Shown here: positions 58,962 through 64,000 of the stretch, piece by piece
How the letters are laid out: each line of letters begins with the position of its first letter
Numbering within the stretch: position 1 is the first letter of the stretch
From: Roseomonas gilardii
GTDB taxonomy: Bacteria; Pseudomonadota; Alphaproteobacteria; Acetobacterales; Acetobacteraceae
NCBI RefSeq assembly: GCF_001941945.1
Contig: NZ_CP015583.1
Coordinates: 175,001 to 239,000, forward strand
Direction of reading: 5' to 3'
Length of the DNA stretch: 64,000 bases
Program-made: the position numbers and the translations under genes
Notes under the pieces: model-generated
Databases searched by the model: none
What the model was told of the DNA's origin: nothing
The model's input: only the letters and a program-made list of their open reading frames with translations

Positions 58962-59888
58962 TCATTCCGCGTCCCCGCTCCGCGAGCGATCGGATGCGTC
59001 GGCCCGCCCGCCCAGGAAACGTGCCTCGGCCACGAAGGCCGCCACGGCGGGGGAGCGCTCGTTGCTTCGTATCGCCAGCGCCAGGGCCGTCACCGGCGTC
59101 TCGCCTTCGATGTCGTGATAGGTCACGCCCCGGATCGCCGCGTCCCGCATGGAGGCCGGGACGAGCGCGACACCGAGCTCGGCCGCGACCAGAGCCAGGA
59201 CGGAGGCCACCTGTGGCGCCGACTGGCCGATGATCGGCTCGAACCCGGCCTTGCGGCAGGCATTGATCGTCGCACCGAACAGGGTCGGGCCCAGCGCGCG
59301 CGGCGTGATGATGAAGGGATCGGCGGCGAGGTCGCTCAGGCGGACAGGCTTCTCATGGGCCATGCGGCTGGATGCCAGCGCGGCGATGAGGGGCTCCTCC
59401 TCCAGCGCATGGAGCCTGAGCCCATCCCGATCGATCGCTTCCGGCCGCAGGAAGGCGGCGTCCAGGCTGCCCGCGCGCAGCGCCTCGACAAGGCCGTTGG
59501 AATTCGCCTCCCGCAGGCTGAGTTCCACATCCGGGTAGCGCCGCCTGTAGGTGCGGATGGACAGCGGCACCCGGGGATTGAAGGCCGCGGACCCCGTGAA
59601 GCCGACCCTGAGCGTGCCGATCTCGCCGCGCGCGGCACGGCGCGCCGCTTCGGTCGCGCTTTGCACCTCGGCGGGAACGGCGTGGACGCGATCCCGGAAC
59701 ACCCTGCCGGCGGTGGTGAGTTCCGCACCTTTCGGACCACGATGGAACAGCGTGGCACCGATCTCCGCCTCCAGATCCTTGATCTGCTGACTGAGGGGAG
59801 GCTGCCCGATGCCGAGCCTCTGCGCGGCGCGGGTGAAGTGGCCTTCCTCGGCAACGGCCAGGAAGTAGCGGATGTGACGCAGCTCCAC
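58962..59888 (-). CDS. LysR-family regulator
   Basis: 308 aa. HTH at residues 1-60 (LRHIRYFLAVAEEGHFTRAAQRLGIGQPPLSQQI) and a periplasmic-binding-type effector domain (about 90-295). The CatR/BenM-like subgroup start VELRHIRYF supports GTG at 59888, with GGAGATGAT upstream. Divergent from an alpha/beta hydrolase gene that is its likely target. Confidence 0.9.
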   Translation of the reverse strand: MELRHIRYFLAVAEEGHFTRAAQRLGIGQPPLSQQIKDLEAEIGATLFHRGPKGAELTTAGRVFRDRVHAVPAEVQSATEAARRAARGEIGTLRVGFTGSAAFNPRVPLSIRTYRRRYPDVELSLREANSNGLVEALRAGSLDAAFLRPEAIDRDGLRLHALEEEPLIAALASSRMAHEKPVRLSDLAADPFIITPRALGPTLFGATINACRKAGFEPIIGQSAPQVASVLALVAAELGVALVPASMRDAAIRGVTYHDIEGETPVTALALAIRSNERSPAVAAFVAEARFLGGRADASDRSRSGDAE

Positions 59889-59894
59889 ATCATC

Positions 59895-59932
59895 TCCAAA
59901 ACATATCGAGAATGCCTGCACCATGTATTGGA
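59895..59932. promoter_or_regulatory. Inverted repeat between lysR and hydrolase genes
   Basis: TCCAAAACAT (59895-59904) and ATGTATTGGA (59923-59932) match at 9 of 10 positions, and CATCT/AGATG extend the arms. It covers the ribosome site of the LysR gene, so it may serve autoregulation and activation of the hydrolase. Confidence 0.5.
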
Positions 59933-59980
59933 CAGATGAGGCGGGCAAGTTCCATCTTCCGGGCCAAGGAGCTGAACCAC

Positions 59981-60754
59981 ATGAGCCTGGCCTTCGATCT
60001 GGACAGAACGACCGCACTGCCGCCCGGCATGATGGCGCCCGCGACCATCCGGCCGTTGGAGCCGGTGGTCTTCCTGCCCGGCCTGCTGTGCGACCAGGCC
60101 CTGTGGCATCATCAGGTGCGGGCGCTGGCCGACATGTCCGCGCCGATGGTGGCGGACCTCACGCTGGATGCCTCCATCGCCGCCATGGCGCGGCGCACCC
60201 TGGCGGCGGCGCCGCCTCGCTTCTCGCTCGTCGGGCTGTCGATGGGCGGGTATGTGGCGCTGGAGATCATGCGGCAGGCGCCGGAGCGCGTGCGGCGCCT
60301 GGCCCTGGTCGATACCAGCGCGCGGGCTGACAGCCCCGAGCGCATCGCCCAGCGGCAGGCGGGCATGACCTCGCTCCGCCATGGGAAGTTCGTCGGCATC
60401 ACCCGCAGGCTGCTCGGCGACCTCGTGCATCCCCGCCACGTCGAGGGCCATGTCGCGGGCGAGATGCGGGCGATGGCCCTGCGGGTCGGCGGAGAGGCCT
60501 TCCTCCGCCAGCAGATGGCGATCATGACCCGCGCCGACGCACGTCCCACGCTGTCCTCCCTGCCCGCCGAGACGCTGGTTGTCGTGGGCGAGGATGACCG
60601 CGTGACCCCCGTGGAGCATGCGGAGGAGATGCATGCGGGCATCGGCGGTTCCACCCTCCACGTCATCCCGAATTGCGGCCACATGCCCGCCCTGGAGGAG
60701 CCGGATCTGCTCAGCGACCTGCTGCGCGACTGGCTTCAGGCCGGCGAAGCCTGA
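59981..60754 (+). CDS. Alpha/beta-fold hydrolase
   Basis: 257 aa. Oxyanion block FLPGLLCDQALW near 32, nucleophile elbow GLSMGGY with Ser near 78, acid Asp in VVGEDDRVTP near 207 and catalytic His in PNCGHMPALE near 235. Similar to 3-oxoadipate enol-lactonase/esterase types. AAGGAG precedes the ATG. Substrate unknown. Confidence 0.9.
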   Translation: MSLAFDLDRTTALPPGMMAPATIRPLEPVVFLPGLLCDQALWHHQVRALADMSAPMVADLTLDASIAAMARRTLAAAPPRFSLVGLSMGGYVALEIMRQAPERVRRLALVDTSARADSPERIAQRQAGMTSLRHGKFVGITRRLLGDLVHPRHVEGHVAGEMRAMALRVGGEAFLRQQMAIMTRADARPTLSSLPAETLVVVGEDDRVTPVEHAEEMHAGIGGSTLHVIPNCGHMPALEEPDLLSDLLRDWLQAGEA

Positions 60755-60774
60755 GGCCAGGGCCGCCGGCGCCG

Positions 60775-61122
60775 TCAGGCCGGTAGCAGCAGGGCTGATC
60801 CGGCCAGAACGGCGAAGGCCAGGGTGACGGCGGGCACCCGGCGCGGGGCGTAGGACAGCAACAGCGCGAGCGCCAGCGCCGCCGCGGTCAACAGGCCGAG
60901 CCAGAGCGTGATGCCGGCCCCGGCCCCTTGGGCGGTCAGCAGCAGCAGGAGCGATCCCGCCAGCAGCAGCCAGCCGCCGCCGGTCAGGCCAAGGCGGCGC
61001 AGCCGGGGAATCCGCCGTACCCCGAAGACCTGCTCGTGATGGCGCTCCATCGCCAGGCAGAGCCCGGTGAAGCCCGCATAGGCCAGGGCGAAGCTCAGAG
61101 AGACGAAGCCCAGGCCGGTCAT
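60775..61122 (-). CDS. DUF3325 membrane protein
   Basis: 115 aa with three to four membrane segments. The N-terminus SLSFALAYAGFTGLCLAMERHHEQVFG with its conserved MERH(H)xQ segment is typical of DUF3325, found with iron-uptake receptors and PepSY proteins. Start overlaps the PepSY gene stop by four bases. Confidence 0.85.
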   Translation of the reverse strand: MTGLGFVSLSFALAYAGFTGLCLAMERHHEQVFGVRRIPRLRRLGLTGGGWLLLAGSLLLLLTAQGAGAGITLWLGLLTAAALALALLLSYAPRRVPAVTLAFAVLAGSALLLPA

Positions 61123-62702
61123 GATCCGGCCTTCGCCGGGACGGCTTCCGCCGCCGGGCGGCGATGCAGGGTCCGGAGCCGTGGGGGTGGGGCCCGGTGC
61201 CGCGCCACCTTCCAGGCGATGGCGCCCAGGCCCAGGCCGAGCGCCAGCAAGCCGAGATCGAACCAGGCGCGCACCCAGTCCCCCCGGGCCAGGGTCTCGG
61301 ACAGGGGGTGCAGCCCCAGCAGCAGGTTCCCGGCCGGCAGGGTGGCGAAAAGCAGGGCCGCCAGGGTGAACTGGTCCACCCAGCCCCGCCGCCCGCGCCG
61401 CAGCAGCGGATGCAGGAGGCAGGCGCCCCAGGCAATGAAGAAGACGTGGATCTCCCAGTCGGCACGCCCGTCCAGCCCGGCCGGCAGCAGCCGGTTGGCC
61501 CAGAGGAAGGCGCCCATGGCCACGGGCAGGCCGCCGATGGCGGCGAGGTTCAGGTGCTCGACCAGCCGCGTGCCGAAGCCCGGCCCGCCCTTCTTCGCGG
61601 CCTGCTGCCGCTGCTTGACCGCCCAGAGCAGGCAGCCCGTGGCCACCATCGCCGTGCCGGCGAGGCCGGACAGGATGAACAGGCCGCGCAGCAGGGGGCC
61701 GGCGAAACGGCCGAGATGCAGGCCGTACATCACGCCCCGCGTTTCCATCACGGCGCTGGACTGGTCCTGGGCGGAGATCAGCCGGCCGGTGGCGCCTTCG
61801 AAGAGCAGGCTCTGCATGGCGGTGGAGATGCGGTCGGCATCGCGCCGGACCAGTTGGATCGTGGCGCTGGCGTCGCCGGCATTGGTCACCGCGATGCGCC
61901 CCACCTCGCCGCCCTGCCAGCGCTGCATCGCCTGTTCCAGCAGCGGCGCCAGCGGCACGAGGGGCGCCGCCTGCCCGGAGGGACGGGAGGCCGGCGGGCT
62001 GCCGAAGAGGTCGGCGCTGAAGGCGTTGCGCCCCCCGGGATAGGTGCGGTCGATGCCCCAGGGCATGAGCATCAGCATGAAGATCACCAGGCCCGTGTAG
62101 GTGATCATCAGGTGGAAGGGCAGCGCGAGCACGGCGCCGAGATTGTGCGCGTCGAGCCAGGAGCGATGGCCCTTGCCGGGGCGGAAGGTGAAGAAGTCGG
62201 CGAAGATGCGGCGGTGGGTGATGACGCCGCTGACGATGGCCACCAGCATGAACAGCGTGCAGACGCAGATGATCCAGCGTCCCCACAGCACGCTCATGTA
62301 GTGCAGCTCGAAATGGAAGCGGTAGAAGAAGTCGCCGCCCATGGTCTTCCGCACCTCGACCGGCTGGCCGGTGGCGGGATCGAGGAACTCACTCTGGAAG
62401 CCGCGGCCGGTGGCCGATGGGGCGCGCCAGAGGACGCGGGTCACGCCCTCCCGCGTATCGGAGAGCGTGATGAACCAGGCGGGCGAGCGGGGGGCCTTCG
62501 TCTCCAGATAGGCCATGGCCGCGACGGCCGCATCCGGGGCGCTGGCGCTGGAGCGCGCGATCTCCGGACGCATCCAGTAGGAGATCTCGGGCCGGAGATA
62601 GGCGGCCGTGCCGGTCAGGAAGACGGCGAACAGGACCCACCCGACCAGCAGGCCCGACCAGGTGTGCAGCCAGGCCATGCACTGGCGGAAGCCGTCCTTC
62701 AC
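61119..62702 (-). CDS. PepSY-associated TM-helix protein
   Basis: 527 aa inner-membrane protein. Start LHTWSGLLVGWVLFAVFLTGT is the PepSY_TM signature with a heme-ligand-like His. Further helices near 165-190 (with the VSGVITHRR motif), 215-235, 350 and 440-500; a periplasmic PepSY-like region lies between. Relatives reduce ferric siderophores in the periplasm. GTG start overlaps the DUF3649 stop (GTGA). Confidence 0.88.
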   Translation of the reverse strand: MKDGFRQCMAWLHTWSGLLVGWVLFAVFLTGTAAYLRPEISYWMRPEIARSSASAPDAAVAAMAYLETKAPRSPAWFITLSDTREGVTRVLWRAPSATGRGFQSEFLDPATGQPVEVRKTMGGDFFYRFHFELHYMSVLWGRWIICVCTLFMLVAIVSGVITHRRIFADFFTFRPGKGHRSWLDAHNLGAVLALPFHLMITYTGLVIFMLMLMPWGIDRTYPGGRNAFSADLFGSPPASRPSGQAAPLVPLAPLLEQAMQRWQGGEVGRIAVTNAGDASATIQLVRRDADRISTAMQSLLFEGATGRLISAQDQSSAVMETRGVMYGLHLGRFAGPLLRGLFILSGLAGTAMVATGCLLWAVKQRQQAAKKGGPGFGTRLVEHLNLAAIGGLPVAMGAFLWANRLLPAGLDGRADWEIHVFFIAWGACLLHPLLRRGRRGWVDQFTLAALLFATLPAGNLLLGLHPLSETLARGDWVRAWFDLGLLALGLGLGAIAWKVARHRAPPPRLRTLHRRPAAEAVPAKAGS

Positions 62703-63034
62703 GGCGCGTTTCCCTGAAGCAGGAGCAGGACCAGCAGCGGGGCCGCCACGATGCCGAGGCCGATCCAGGCACGCAGGGCCGAGCGCGCGGCGAAGACCCA
62801 GACGATCGCGCCGGCATAGACCGCGAAGCTCCCCATCATCCCCGCCAGCACCGCGTCCATGCGCGCCATGGGCAGCATGGCCACGGCGGTGGCGAAGAGG
62901 GCGGACAGGACGTAGCCGCCGGGCAGGGCCGCCAGGACGCGCAGGAGGATATCCAGCCTGCGCCGCCCTTCCGGCCCCATCTCCCGAATGGGCCGCAGCC
63001 GGGAGAGGGAGGGGAGGGGTCGGCCCTGCCGCAT
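62699..63034 (-). CDS. DUF3649 membrane protein
   Basis: 111 aa with three membrane segments (ALFATAVAMLPMARMDAVLAGMM, GAIVWVFAARSALRAWIGLGI, LLVLLLLQ). Matches the DUF3649 family that sits between TonB receptors and PepSY proteins. The start is uncertain; ATG 63034 is used, but a start at MGPEGRRR, 18 codons later, is possible. Confidence 0.8.
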   Translation of the reverse strand: MRQGRPLPSLSRLRPIREMGPEGRRRLDILLRVLAALPGGYVLSALFATAVAMLPMARMDAVLAGMMGSFAVYAGAIVWVFAARSALRAWIGLGIVAAPLLVLLLLQGNAP

Positions 63035-63045
63035 CGCCGCCACGG

Positions 63046-64000
63046 TCAGAAGCGGTACCGGACGGAGCCGGTGACCGTGCGGCCATAGCCGTACCAGCAC
63101 CAGGCATAGCCGTAGCAGCTCGCGACATAGCGCGTATCGGCAAGGTTGTTGATGTTCACCGCTGCCTGCATGCCCTTCAGCTCCGGCATCGCCTGACCGA
63201 GATCGTAGCGCAGGGCCGCGTCGAACAGCGTCACGCCCTTCACCTTGAAGGTGTTGGCGTCGTCGCCCCAGCTCGGGCCGAGGTAGCGCACGCCGCCGCC
63301 GAGGCCAAGCCCGGACAGGAAGCCGCTTTCCGCCGGCACGGTGTAGTCGAGCCAGGCCGAGGCGGTGTGCTTCGGCTGCGCGTAGGGGACCTTCCCCTGC
63401 AGGCTCACCACGGGCCCGGTCGAGCCCGCCACCGCCGGGTAGATCGCGTAGTCCCGTCGCGTCGTGGTGTTGCTCTTGGTGTATTCCATGTCGAGATAGG
63501 CATAGGCGGCGGTGAAGCTCAGCCCGTTCCCCAGTTCGCCCTTGGCCTCCAGCTCGACGCCGCGCGAGCGCGTCTCGCCCGCCTGCACGCTGTAGTTCGG
63601 GTTGACCGGGTCGGTGGTCAGCACGTTCTGCCGCACCAGGTCATAGACTGCGGCGCTGAACAGCAGCCCGCTGCCCGGCGGCGCATAGCGCAGCCCGGCC
63701 TCGTACTGGCGGGAGGTGACGGGCTCGAAGGGCCGCAGGAAGCGGTCCGTGCCGCTCGATGGCTCGAAGCTTTCCGTGTAGCTGGCATAGGGGGCGAGGC
63801 CGTTGTCGAAGAGGTACACGGCCCCGGCGCGGCCGGTCCAGGCGTCGTTGGTCTGGCGCGGGTTGCTGGTCATCCGGCCCGTTGCCACCGACCGGTTCTC
63901 GGTGGTGGAATCGTACCAGTCGCGCCGCCCGCCGAGCAGGACGACGAGCTTGCCGAGCTTCAACTGGTCCTGGAGATAGATGCCACTCTGGTTGGTGCGC
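63046..64000 (-). CDS. TonB-dependent siderophore receptor, C-terminal part
   Basis: Outer-membrane beta-barrel; the window holds the last roughly 318 residues, and the N-terminal plug lies beyond 64000. Visible: YLQDQLKLGKLVVLLGGRRDWYD, FEPSSGTDRFLRPFEPVTSRQYEAGLRY, repeated strands, and NINNLADTRYVASCYGYAWCWYGYGRTVTGSVRYRF at the end, closing with the C-terminal Phe. CYGYAWCWYG with two Cys is typical of ferric hydroxamate-type receptors. Operon with DUF3649, PepSY and DUF3325. Confidence 0.93.
   Translation of the reverse strand, partial: RTNQSGIYLQDQLKLGKLVVLLGGRRDWYDSTTENRSVATGRMTSNPRQTNDAWTGRAGAVYLFDNGLAPYASYTESFEPSSGTDRFLRPFEPVTSRQYEAGLRYAPPGSGLLFSAAVYDLVRQNVLTTDPVNPNYSVQAGETRSRGVELEAKGELGNGLSFTAAYAYLDMEYTKSNTTTRRDYAIYPAVAGSTGPVVSLQGKVPYAQPKHTASAWLDYTVPAESGFLSGLGLGGGVRYLGPSWGDDANTFKVKGVTLFDAALRYDLGQAMPELKGMQAAVNINNLADTRYVASCYGYAWCWYGYGRTVTGSVRYRF

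Overview
This 64 kb window comes from a high-GC alphaproteobacterium. The rRNA-operon layout (23S-5S-tRNA-fMet), the Suv3-like helicase behind it, the H-NS/HvrA-type nucleoid protein, HemJ, and the abundance of solute-binding proteins, BKACE enzymes and GntR/FCD regulators all fit an Acetobacteraceae bacterium of the Roseomonas type. The genus is an inference; no search was run.

Layout. (1) 1-3074: the 3' nine-tenths of a 23S rRNA, 5S rRNA, initiator tRNA and a terminator. (2) 3109-9589: Suv3-like RNA helicase, a DJ-1/PfpI protein, an XRE-cupin regulator, and a small protein translationally coupled to an NtaA-type flavin monooxygenase. (3) 9698-17925: a catabolic and uptake block with a BKACE enzyme, a carnitine-dehydrogenase-like enzyme, a branched-chain-type ABC importer whose LivM, LivG and LivF parts are one polypeptide, LivH, the binding protein, a divergent GntR regulator and an SDR enzyme. 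(4) 18269-24669: amidase with an AtzG-like small partner, cytochrome b561 plus mini-catalase, hypothetical genes, a class III aminotransferase and H-NS. (5) 25308-34867: a polyamine-type ABC importer (C-A-D-B order) with gamma-glutamyltransferase, facing an M24 peptidase and two paralogous tail-to-tail amidohydrolases; this looks like a peptide or gamma-glutamyl compound utilisation island. (6) 35082-44306: a long-chain fatty-acid regulon on the minus strand (FadL, FadD, MerR regulator, thiolase, FadB-like, FadE-like) with a divergent SCP2 protein. The MerR gene is frameshifted near its start. (7) 44977-53248: a repetitive secreted protein, HemJ, a HAD phosphatase, endonuclease V, a DnaQ-like exonuclease, an AEC transporter, a TRAP binding protein, DUF2501, an SH3 lipoprotein and a Pro/Arg-rich secreted peptide. 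(8) 53456-60754: GntR/DHDPS-like lyase/dipeptide-type binding protein, MarR/Bug binding protein and LysR/hydrolase pairs, each with a recognisable inverted repeat in the divergent promoter. (9) 60775-64000: DUF3325, PepSY-TM protein, DUF3649 and the C-terminal part of a TonB-dependent siderophore receptor that runs off the window.

The most unusual signal is non-coding. A family of intergenic repeats (about 60-340 bp) occurs at 9594, 17932, 24983, 44741, 48619 and 56934, with a variant at 40385. Every copy sits at gene 3' ends, nearly always between convergent genes. The copies carry three hairpins whose arms change in a compensatory way from copy to copy, so the structure, not just the sequence, appears to be conserved. 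I do not recognise it as a described element.
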